Source: Deltaproteobacteria bacterium (GTDB lineage Bacteria; SAR324; XYD2-FULL-50-16). Taken from it: a stretch of DNA of 36,857 nt. The notes under the pieces are model-generated. The model had not been told where the DNA came from, made no database searches, and saw nothing but the letters and a program-made list of their open reading frames with translations. The position numbers and the translations under genes are program-made. Positions 1 through 7,600 of the stretch are shown one piece after another (within the stretch, counting starts at the first letter, position 1; each line of letters starts with the position of its first letter). Where the stretch lies: the NCBI GenBank assembly GCA_018657625.1, contig JABHWU010000105.1:1-36857 (forward strand). Reading direction: 5' to 3'.

Positions 1-1727
1 ACCAATTCGAAGTTCAACTTGAAATCTGTCCCCGGATAAATTGTCTCGGTGTCGTTCAAATGATCGCATAATAAATGAACAGCACGATCTGACTGCGGGT
101 TGGTCAGCCGATGTAACTTTACAGTCAACGTTTTGTTGTTTTCATCAGGGACAAGATCTATATCCGCATTGTATATTTGCCGCAGTAAAGGACGTGTATC
201 GTCTTTTCTTCCCAAACTCTCCCGTAATACTTGAGCCATTGCAGTTTCTGCTCGGTACGCAATCATCTTGACCGTGTCAAGGAGCTGTTTTCGAGCCGGT
301 GCTATTCGATAAAACTGCTCCTCGTCGGCTAATTCTTCGAATGGGATATGCCTTTTTGTCTGCTTACGTTCTTTTTTTAGCGACTCCAATTCCTTCTGCA
401 TAAAATCAATCTCTTCTCGAAGCTCGCCTTTTTTTTGCTCGTATTGCTCCATTTTTTTGGGAGTCAATTCACTTCCATTCATTTGTAAATCATGGAACTT
501 GGCTTTTTTGCGTCCCAATATGCCGACAAGACTTCTGACTTTTCCATCCAACTGGCGATACATCGGATTAACTACATGTTTGGTCTCGTTAAACCCATAT
601 AGTTTATGGCCTGTTAATGAGTCTATATCAAAGTTTTCCATCATATATTTAAAGAAGTTCTCCTGAGACCATCTGGAAAACATATGGGCGGCGATTTCTG
701 TAAAATCGGCTTGAAAATCAGTGCTCAATACTGAAGTTTGATGACCGCTGCGACATTTTCTGTGAATTTCACGCACCCAGATTTTATCTCCCAGTAGAAA
801 TCCGCGCTCAGCCAGCTCCATTTCAATAATTTCACCATGGGGCATTTTAACCGCATATTTGGCAAACTCCGCTTCCGGCCATTTCTGTTTCGGATACTTC
901 TGGTAGGTCTGGCAAGCTATGCGCGTCTCCCACATCCGTTGGAAAAATTCCGGACTATAACCCTCTCGGTCGAAGATCAAAACAAAACGCGGACAGTATG
1001 GATCGCTTTTTAGTTCCTGTCGGTCCGGTTGCCCAGGAACATCCCGGACTAGATGCGGAACAATTTCATTCTCCAGTATATCCAACAGCCCGGTTGTAAA
1101 GGCGCTGGAAATTGTAAAAAAGGGGCGTCCCTGAGCGTCATTCACCCAGTAATCCGTCATTCCCCTTAAAGTTAATTTCTGCCTGGATACATAGCGCCGG
1201 GGAAGTTTATTTTTCGATCCGTAGTATGTACGAACATGGCCATCCACATAAAGCACCCCAGCTGCATCCGGATTTTGGTCCATCCAATCTTTTGACAGCC
1301 TGCCGCTCCACTGACTGACATTTTTCTCCTCCACAGATAAGAAACTGACTTTTTCTCTGAGGGTGCGAACTTCCGGAATCCGGTCCAATCCCAATATCCT
1401 GCCCCATTCGCCTGGCTCCTGGTATCTGAGCCGTTCGATGTTTTTCACCCTGGCCAGAGCCATAAAACCCAGAAGCAAAAAAACGTTGTACAGACTGTAG
1501 TACCCATCCGGAAGCTTGAAAAACTTATCGGAGTACTTTAAAAGTCCGTTCATCAACAGTGCAGGAAGAGCAAAAAGAACACCACCTCCCCTGACATCTT
1601 GCAGATCTCCGAATATTACTTCGGCATGATCGATCATACCAGTAGCGGCAGCCACTCTTTCTACAGTCCGGGTGCATGCCTGGCCCATCGGGCTATTGCT
1701 GTCTTCTATACTTCTTTCACTTTTGTT
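1..1727 (-). CDS. Transposase DDE catalytic part (orfB), partial
   Basis: This frame is open from the A9 run near 1727 to the window edge, about 575 codons without a stop, and continues outside. The catalytic triad is readable: VLYVDGHVRTYYG (first Asp), FVLIFDREGYS (second Asp) and RWSQENFFKYMMEN (Glu). A charged coiled-coil stretch follows (GELREEIDFMQKELESLKKE), and the partial end is rich in Asn and Asp. An internal ATG at 1688 (MGQACTRTVERV) has no clear ribosome site, so expression as the C-terminal part of a -1 frameshift product is more likely. The product would cut and join the ends of the insertion sequence. It has no disruptions, so the element may be active. Confidence 0.75.
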
Positions 1728-2194
1728 TTTTTTTCCTCAAGTGGTCGTTCAATCAACTTGCCGGACCGAATCGCTTTATAAAATGTATCGGGTTTAATAT
1801 TCAACTCTTTCGCCACTTCAAAGCGATTTTTCCCTTTGTCGAGCAGAGATTGGGCTTTCTCCAACACCTGCAGTGTCAACACACGTGGTTTTTTGATTGT
1901 ATTTTTCTTCTCGAAAAAACCTGGTGGACCCTTTTCCCGGTACAGTTTCACTGCCCGTTTCATGCTAATGGGAGGTATTCCAAACGCTCGAATAATATCC
2001 ACCTGTTTGCAGCTGCCATTGACGATCAGCTGACTCGTGAACATCTTAAAACTCTTGATGTCATCTTCTCCATGGGAGAAAACCGGCAAATTTCCGTGAA
2101 AGTAGTAAACCTGTCCGTCGCGTTTCTCAAAACAAAGTACCGAAGTGATCATCGTCACTCCTTTGGGGAAAACTGGAAGAACCATTTGAGCCAT
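1706..2194 (-). CDS. Transposase N-terminal part with helix-turn-helix (orfA)
   Basis: This 162-residue ORF starts at an ATG at 2194 behind an AAAGGA ribosome-binding site; a longer version from a TTG at 2236 lacks one. Residues about 50-90 look like a winged or homeodomain-like helix-turn-helix (VDIIRAFGIPPISMKRAVKL), and about 110-145 form a second one (FEVAKELNIKPDTFYKAI). It ends at TAG 1706-1708, shortly after the lysine-rich EEKKTKVKEV. Just before that stop is a run of nine A, and a -1 shift there joins it to the DDE domain encoded by 1-1727. It should bind the element's ends and supply the N-terminus of a fused transposase. A sequencing or mutational indel in a formerly single ORF is the alternative. 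Confidence 0.7.
   Translation of the reverse strand: MAQMVLPVFPKGVTMITSVLCFEKRDGQVYYFHGNLPVFSHGEDDIKSFKMFTSQLIVNGSCKQVDIIRAFGIPPISMKRAVKLYREKGPPGFFEKKNTIKKPRVLTLQVLEKAQSLLDKGKNRFEVAKELNIKPDTFYKAIRSGKLIERPLEEKKTKVKEV
1726..1735 (-). promoter_or_regulatory. Slippery A9 site, likely -1 ribosomal frameshift
   Basis: On the minus strand the 0 frame reads GAA AAA AAA ACA, ending in TAG 17 nt further on. Slipping back one base on A-AAA-AAA gives AAC AAA AGT GAA and enters the long DDE frame without any stop. A-AAA-AAA runs are the classical -1 slip sites of IS1- and IS3-type elements. I did not find a strong stimulatory hairpin just downstream. A chance indel in a homopolymer would look the same. 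Confidence 0.55.
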
Positions 2195-2421
2195 GTTATT
2201 CCTTTTAAACCGAGTTAGAACGAATTGATATTGCAAACTTCGGTATCTTTAGCAAATCCGGCCCTTTCTGAAAATGATAGAAAGACAGGTTTTCTCTTTT
2301 CCTTGTAAACCCTTATGTTATCGGATTGTATTTTCCTTTTCTGAAGCTTGCGGCCCATGGTTTCCAAAGGCTAACCTCAGGAGTTCTGAAATTATTCCGC
2401 CTGGGTTGTCTTATATTAACC

Positions 2422-2679
2422 ATGGGTATCATTATCTATGCGTGTGGTGCCTCGGAGCTCGATAGTTACGATCCACTGGAATGCCCATCCAGTGTAAACA
2501 ATAGCATGCCGCCAGAATCAGGGATGTATTATCAGGTTTCCGGATTAAAAGAACAAACTGACTATTATTGGAGAGTAGTGGCCGTTGATGCAACCAATGA
2601 TGTCGAAAAAGGTGGATACAGAAATAGTTCGACCTGGATGTTCACAACTGATCAGGCAGATTCATGCAATAATCTGTAA
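2422..2679 (+). pseudogene. Fibronectin type III scrap of a secreted protein
   Basis: The C-terminal half reads like the last strands of a fibronectin-III domain: YYQVSGL, then TDYYWRVVAVDA, then STWMFTTDQ, the usual T-YYWRVVA-D-----S-W-F-T pattern. The ORF ends in TAA at 2677-2679, 14 bases before the next gene's ATG. The frame is open back to 2326, but no ATG has a ribosome site and the first part (LTMGIIIYACGASELDSYD) does not look like a complete domain or a proper lipobox. I read it as the 3' end of a cell-surface gene whose front was lost, perhaps when the insertion sequence arrived. A short real lipoprotein cannot be excluded. Confidence 0.45.
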
Positions 2680-2693
2680 AATATAAATTGGCG

Positions 2694-5600
2694 ATGAACA
2701 TTTCCTGGCGAGGGCTTTTTGGGGGGTTAGTTTTTGGGTTATACCTGATTCCCGGATTTCTATTCAGTGCGGAATTTTCCCAAAAATCTCTTTCTGTAAA
2801 TATTACCCAAATTGAAACGCAAAACTTCCCCCAGGTCTTGTTATACACTTTGATTGAGGACGCAGATGGTATCCCTATTGAAAACCTGACGGCGAAAGAT
2901 ATTTCCATTTCAGAGTTTTTAAATGGAACCAACCAAGCGATCGAAGCTACCGATATATCTTTAAAAAAATCAGGTAAAGTTCAAAGAGGTGTTTCTATTG
3001 CTTTAATTTATGACTCCAGTGGCAGTATGTGGGGACGATTGCCCAAGATTAAGAAAGCGACTAAAACACTATTTAATGCAATGTCCCAAAATGATCGTGC
3101 TGCCATTATTACCTTTTCCTCAACCGTAAACGTCATTCAACCCTTTGTAGGGAAAACCATTGATACAGATAAAAATGGGATTTTAGATCTTGAAGAATCC
3201 GTCAATGCTTACCAAACCAAGGGAAAAACCGCACTTTATGATGCTTTAGATAAAGGGATAACACTTTTGAGCCAAGAGAGTGGCGTAAAGGCAGTGGTTG
3301 TCTTCGCGGATGGTGAAGATAATAATAGTGCCACTACAAAATATGAACTTATCCAGCGGGCAATTAGGGCGCAAATACCCATTTACACGATTGGATTGGG
3401 TCTCAAACTTAACCCCGCCCCCTTAAAAGAGATTGCCAGGCGTACCAGTGGCTTATATTATTCTGCGCCAAGTATATCAAATATCCAAAATGTCTATCTT
3501 AGTTTTTTTAAATCGGTATCTCGATTATATGAAATCGCTTATCGAACTCCATTGGATCAGTTTGATGGCTCTTCAAGAAAAATTTCATTGGGTATTAAAG
3601 GATATCATCTAAAGCAACAAACTAGTCTTAAAGAATATACCGTCGTCTCAGCCCCTGAAATTTCCAGGCACGCTTCCATGCTCAAATATGATCAACCCGG
3701 TTTCCAACAAACGTTTGCCAAACCGATTGATATCAGAGCGTTGGTAAAAACTGATGCTCCACCAAATCAGTTAAGGGTCACACTTTTTTATCGATCAATT
3801 GCCAGTAAAAAAAGCTTTTCTCAAATCCAAATGCAGCAGCAAGAGAATGTGTTTTACGCGACAATCCCTTCTGCCAATGTAAGCGATCCTGGAATTGAAT
3901 ATTATTTATTGGCATTCGATGGAAAATTAACGGCTACTTCTCCCAAAAAGGGCGCAATTTTCGGACAGACCTATCAAATTGCTGTTGATCCAAATTTTGC
4001 ACCGGTGATTGAACATGTACCATCTAAACTGATCGAACCCAAACGGGGGTTTAAAATTGTTGCCGAAGTTACGGACCAAACCAAATCTGTTGATACTGTC
4101 AAATTGTTTTATAGAAAAGCCGGGATATTCCACTATACATCTCTTGAGATGTTTCTAGAAGTACCTCACCAATATTCCGCTGTCATTCCCCTGGCCGAGA
4201 TTACCACTAAAGGCGTGCAATATTATATTTCGGCCTGGGATGACAGCGGTGTCAGATCTGATTCCGGCAGTGCTGACAAACCATATCTAATCAAAGCAAG
4301 TGCACCGGTGATTTCTATTCCAACCCAAACGCTAAAATTTGATGATCCTGATTATTTTCATGATCCCGGGTACCCGATTCAAATTGATATCCAAATTAAG
4401 AGTGATGTAACAAATGATCTAATTCAGACATATTTACATTATCGCAAACACTCAAAAGCTGATATTGCTTTTACTAGAAAGCTAATGCAATTCGATAAAT
4501 CAATTAAGACATCCTCAGCCTTTATTCCCACTCAAAGTATTGGAAAAGAGGGAATGGATTATTTTGTAACCGCCTTCGATGGGTTAATAAACGTTCGCTA
4601 CCCATCAATGGCTGATTCCAAGAATATCACCAAAACAATAAGGGTTCGAAAAAAGAATATCAAAAATCCATTAATCATTCTAGTTAAAACACGACCTGAA
4701 ATCATTCCTGTTGAAAAATCACCTAAAATCATTCTAGTTAAAACACGACCCAAAATCATTCTAGTTAAAACACGATCCAAAATCATTCCTGTTAAAAAAC
4801 GACCTAAAATCATTCCTGTTAAAAAACGACCTAAAATCATTCCTATTAAAAAACGACCTAGTATTGTTCTCTCGCAAGCGACTCAATTATTAAGTCAGCC
4901 CGGATACAGGCATAACCCTTTGCAAGCGATTAAGATTCAACTAAAAATAGCGGGTGGTTCAAGTTATGAGAAATTAAAGACAAGGCTTTATTATCGTAAT
5001 GTCGGTAACAGTAAAGATTCATTTACTGAAATCCAAATGTATAGCGTTAAAAAATTAGGGATATTTTCAGAGAGCATTCCCAGCAGCAAGTTAACAGGAA
5101 AACGTCTGGAATATTATGTAACCGTCTCTTATCTTTCTTCAAATAAAGCTGAAACACCAACGATTCATGTGATTCAGTTACTGCAAAAAGTTGATCCTGT
5201 TATTGACCATCAATACAAGAAAGCTGCAGTTTTGGGAGAATTAGCTACACTAAACGTTAAAATAAAAGCCCCTGAGCCAAAACAGTTTAAGGTCTTTCTC
5301 AATTATCGACGTCCATATCATAAAGTATTTACTTCAACTCAAATGGAATTCGGTGCAGATAATCAGTATAAAACGATTTTTCCGGTGGCTGAGCTAACAT
5401 CAGCAGGTATGGAATATTTCATCGCTGTATTTGATAGCCAGGGGAAAATTTATTATCATGGCACCAACCATTTTCCGCATAATACTATTGGCATTGAAAT
5501 GGTTTTTATTAAGGGTGATTGTTTTCGAATGGGAGACACGTTCCACTTGGGGACCAAAATGGAAAAACCAACCCATACTGTTTGTGTTGACGATTTTTAC

Positions 5601-6185
5601 CTTGGGAAATATGAAGTTGATCAAAAATTATGGATGCGTTTTGTTAATCGAGAGAACCCTTCTTATCATAAAAATAGTTTAGATTTTCCTGTTGAGAATG
5701 TCAGTTGGAAGGATATTCAGAACTTTATCAAGCAATTAAACCGGGGAAGGGAAAAACAATTTCGATTACCGACAGAGGCAGAATGGGAATATGCTTGTAA
5801 AAGTGGGTCAGAAAACCTTTTTTCTCTTCGTTATAAAAATAGTCATATCAAAGACCTAGGCCATTCCCTGGCAAATTATGACGGAATGGAACATTTGGAT
5901 CAGTGGAATGGCACGGCACCTGTTGGTAGTTTCCCGACCAATTTATTCGGACTCCATGATATGAGTGGCAATGTATGGGAATGGGTTTTGGATACCCATG
6001 AAAAATATACCAAATCAGCTAAAAGGATTGATAACCCTATTTATAATAAACCCGGTGCTGATCGGATCATTCGCGGTGGTGGCTGGTTAGACACGCCGCT
6101 AGAATTAAGATGCTCCAATAGAGAACACGTCCCTGATACCTATAAGAGTCGTTTTATTGGTTTTCGACTTTTTCTCCAAATGTAA
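2694..6185 (+). CDS. Exported VWA protein with YYR beta-sandwich repeats and C-terminal FGE-like domain
   Basis: This is a 1,163-residue protein. A hydrophobic N-terminal signal ends near GFLFSA (residues 1-26). A von Willebrand A domain spans about 100-285, with an intact MIDAS: D107-S-S109-G-S111, a Thr in GKTALYDA, and Asp in FADGED. At least five repeats of about 100 residues follow, each with FYR or YYR, an amphipathic strand, an IP turn and a G-x-EYY-x-A-x-D end. A lysine/proline/isoleucine tract (about 661-723) built from 27-base repeats separates the third and fourth. The last 230 residues are an FGE-sulfatase/PvdO-like fold (RLPTEAEWEYAC, SGNVWEWV, RIIRGGGWLD, GFRLF). The cysteine pair of aerobic formylglycine-generating enzymes is absent, so it is probably structural or ligand-binding. 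A TTG six bases upstream is an alternative start; neither has a clear ribosome site. It is probably a surface adhesion or scaffolding protein. Confidence 0.85.
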   Translation: MNISWRGLFGGLVFGLYLIPGFLFSAEFSQKSLSVNITQIETQNFPQVLLYTLIEDADGIPIENLTAKDISISEFLNGTNQAIEATDISLKKSGKVQRGVSIALIYDSSGSMWGRLPKIKKATKTLFNAMSQNDRAAIITFSSTVNVIQPFVGKTIDTDKNGILDLEESVNAYQTKGKTALYDALDKGITLLSQESGVKAVVVFADGEDNNSATTKYELIQRAIRAQIPIYTIGLGLKLNPAPLKEIARRTSGLYYSAPSISNIQNVYLSFFKSVSRLYEIAYRTPLDQFDGSSRKISLGIKGYHLKQQTSLKEYTVVSAPEISRHASMLKYDQPGFQQTFAKPIDIRALVKTDAPPNQLRVTLFYRSIASKKSFSQIQMQQQENVFYATIPSANVSDPGIEYYLLAFDGKLTATSPKKGAIFGQTYQIAVDPNFAPVIEHVPSKLIEPKRGFKIVAEVTDQTKSVDTVKLFYRKAGIFHYTSLEMFLEVPHQYSAVIPLAEITTKGVQYYISAWDDSGVRSDSGSADKPYLIKASAPVISIPTQTLKFDDPDYFHDPGYPIQIDIQIKSDVTNDLIQTYLHYRKHSKADIAFTRKLMQFDKSIKTSSAFIPTQSIGKEGMDYFVTAFDGLINVRYPSMADSKNITKTIRVRKKNIKNPLIILVKTRPEIIPVEKSPKIILVKTRPKIILVKTRSKIIPVKKRPKIIPVKKRPKIIPIKKRPSIVLSQATQLLSQPGYRHNPLQAIKIQLKIAGGSSYEKLKTRLYYRNVGNSKDSFTEIQMYSVKKLGIFSESIPSSKLTGKRLEYYVTVSYLSSNKAETPTIHVIQLLQKVDPVIDHQYKKAAVLGELATLNVKIKAPEPKQFKVFLNYRRPYHKVFTSTQMEFGADNQYKTIFPVAELTSAGMEYFIAVFDSQGKIYYHGTNHFPHNTIGIEMVFIKGDCFRMGDTFHLGTKMEKPTHTVCVDDFYLGKYEVDQKLWMRFVNRENPSYHKNSLDFPVENVSWKDIQNFIKQLNRGREKQFRLPTEAEWEYACKSGSENLFSLRYKNSHIKDLGHSLANYDGMEHLDQWNGTAPVGSFPTNLFGLHDMSGNVWEWVLDTHEKYTKSAKRIDNPIYNKPGADRIIRGGGWLDTPLELRCSNREHVPDTYKSRFIGFRLFLQM
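4674..4862 (+). repeat. In-frame 27-bp minisatellite, seven units
   Basis: Seven consecutive 27-base units start with ATCATTC and encode nine-residue blocks such as IIPVKKRPK or IILVKTRPK. Units 5 and 6 are identical, and unit 7 differs from them at only a few bases. Units 1, 3 and 4 form a second subtype, and unit 2 is the most divergent. The repeat keeps the reading frame of the VWA protein and forms a basic, extended linker. Unit number could vary by slippage. The near-identity implies recent expansion. Confidence 0.9.
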
Positions 6186-6203
6186 TTCCGATATTTTTAA
6201 CAC

Positions 6204-7481
6204 TCACCATTTCCAATTGAAACTAAAGTACATCTGTTGCGATGCGATATTTGGCGCTACTCGAAATGTAATCGGTTGCGTAGTTGCCGGTTCAGGTTCA
6301 CTATCACGCTTATAGTAAAAAGCGTGATAAAGTTCTAAACTAACAATAGCAACCGTGATTAAATCATACAATCTCACATTTTCCTGGTAACTACTGATTT
6401 TACTTGTGTTACTATCATACCTTTTTTTCAAAGCGATTCGTTTGGCAGCAGTCGTTGCGACTTTGTATTCTTTACTGATATCAGAATTCTCATCGCTGAG
6501 TTCATTAGCTTTGTCGGCCTCAGAACGGGACGAAAAGACTGCAATAGCAGCAGAAAAAATATAGGCAATGTGCCACTTTTCATCGGTGGTTATTTGTGAT
6601 CCACTTTTAAGTTCCTGATCAATTTGTTCTTTTTCCATTACCCCGGTGATGGCTTGAACTTCCACCTTGTCCGAGGTTAGCTTTACAGCCAACGTTTCCA
6701 AGGCACTGTCCAATGTGATAAGTCTGCCATTATGTTTGATTGTCGTAGCGGCATAGATGGATCCATCTTTGCTGTTAATGATCTTTCCGGACAGAATATA
6801 TAAACCGTCGCTCACTTTGCGCATACTAGTTGAGATTACGCGATCCACACCCAGCTGTTCTCCAATTATCAGCGCGCATTGATCACTGGTACAACCTGTT
6901 TTATTTTGAATCTCATCCGGATCAAATTTATCGATCTCAGCACTGGCAACCAAATTGAAAGCTTTTTTTCGGAACAAGGCTGATCGGAATACATCACTAA
7001 ATGCCTTTATTTGGGTTTCGGATAGGTTTTTAGCTTCCAAATCCAATACAGCGACCAGTTTTTTAGAAACTTTTATATCCATGATGAAATCCACTTCTGT
7101 TTGTCCTAGGATTTCATTTTGGTTGTTTCGGTCGAATGCTTTTAGAGTTAAATGAATGGCATTCCCTCTTGGTTCATACATGCCACTGATCATTACTGCG
7201 GCTGCATCCTGATTTGAATCCAGGAAAAGGCGATATCCTGTAAATCGCCGTTGCATTGCAAGATAGATTTCAGTTTCAATTTTTTTTGCAGAGCTATCTT
7301 TTTTTAAAGAAAATTGGTTAAGTACCTGAATATAAATACTTTTTTTATCTGGTAGCTTAATCGCAGACTTTTGGAAATATTCTGCAACTTGATCAGCCGC
7401 TTCATCGAGATTCAATGCAAAACTATTACATGGAAATAAGAACCAAATAAACAATATAAAGAACGAAAAAAATTTTATCAT
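6204..7481 (-). CDS. Exported protein with CsgG/LpoB-like (DUF2380/FlgT-type) domains
   Basis: This 425-residue protein has a signal peptide (MIKFFSFFILFIWFLFPC, cleaved near SFA). Residues about 45-130 and 140-260 each look like the alpha/beta fold of CsgG, TolB-N and LpoB relatives. The second is clear: VAVLDLEAKNLSE at the start, FNLVASAEIDKF in the middle, then GCTSDQCALIIGEQLGVDRV, the usual Cys pair, and GSIYAATTI at the end. A further hydrophobic stretch (IAYIFSAAIAVF) lies near 310. It is convergent with the VWA gene, with 18 bases between them and no visible terminator hairpin. Such proteins are usually periplasmic and outer-membrane associated and control cell-wall or secretion machines; its partner is unknown. 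A link to the neighbouring VWA protein is only inferred from position. Confidence 0.6.
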   Translation of the reverse strand: MIKFFSFFILFIWFLFPCNSFALNLDEAADQVAEYFQKSAIKLPDKKSIYIQVLNQFSLKKDSSAKKIETEIYLAMQRRFTGYRLFLDSNQDAAAVMISGMYEPRGNAIHLTLKAFDRNNQNEILGQTEVDFIMDIKVSKKLVAVLDLEAKNLSETQIKAFSDVFRSALFRKKAFNLVASAEIDKFDPDEIQNKTGCTSDQCALIIGEQLGVDRVISTSMRKVSDGLYILSGKIINSKDGSIYAATTIKHNGRLITLDSALETLAVKLTSDKVEVQAITGVMEKEQIDQELKSGSQITTDEKWHIAYIFSAAIAVFSSRSEADKANELSDENSDISKEYKVATTAAKRIALKKRYDSNTSKISSYQENVRLYDLITVAIVSLELYHAFYYKRDSEPEPATTQPITFRVAPNIASQQMYFSFNWKW

Positions 7482-7600
7482 TATTTTAACTGTTATGGAT
7501 GGATAGTGATTTTTTTAATAAGTAGTGGCGACATTATCCATTATTTTAATAATTTTATCTAGAAGAATAGTTTAAAAACCTCCTTTGCTTCGTGATTTGC

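Larger units (their letters stand above)
1..2194 (-). mobile_element. Insertion sequence, incomplete at the window edge
   Basis: The element is recognised by its two-part transposase (HTH part 1706-2194, DDE part 1-1727), read on the minus strand. The transposase is still open at position 1, so the far end and its terminal repeat lie outside the window. I could not find the near-end terminal repeat between 2195 and 2420, so the true right boundary is unknown. The fibronectin-III scrap starting near 2422 looks like the broken flank of a host gene, which suggests the element or its insertion disrupted that gene. The family is unassigned; the architecture resembles transposases labelled ISNCY or unclassified in Desulfobacterota, from memory only. 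Confidence 0.8.

Noticed and set aside
1207..1407. 66-residue minus-strand ORF
   Set aside because: It is an out-of-frame shadow of the transposase DDE part.
4598..4840. Minus-strand ORF with MILGRFLTG repeats
   Set aside because: It is the antisense reading of the 27-base minisatellite in the VWA gene.
4674..4862. CRISPR array
   Set aside because: Units are contiguous, without spacers, and in frame within a protein.
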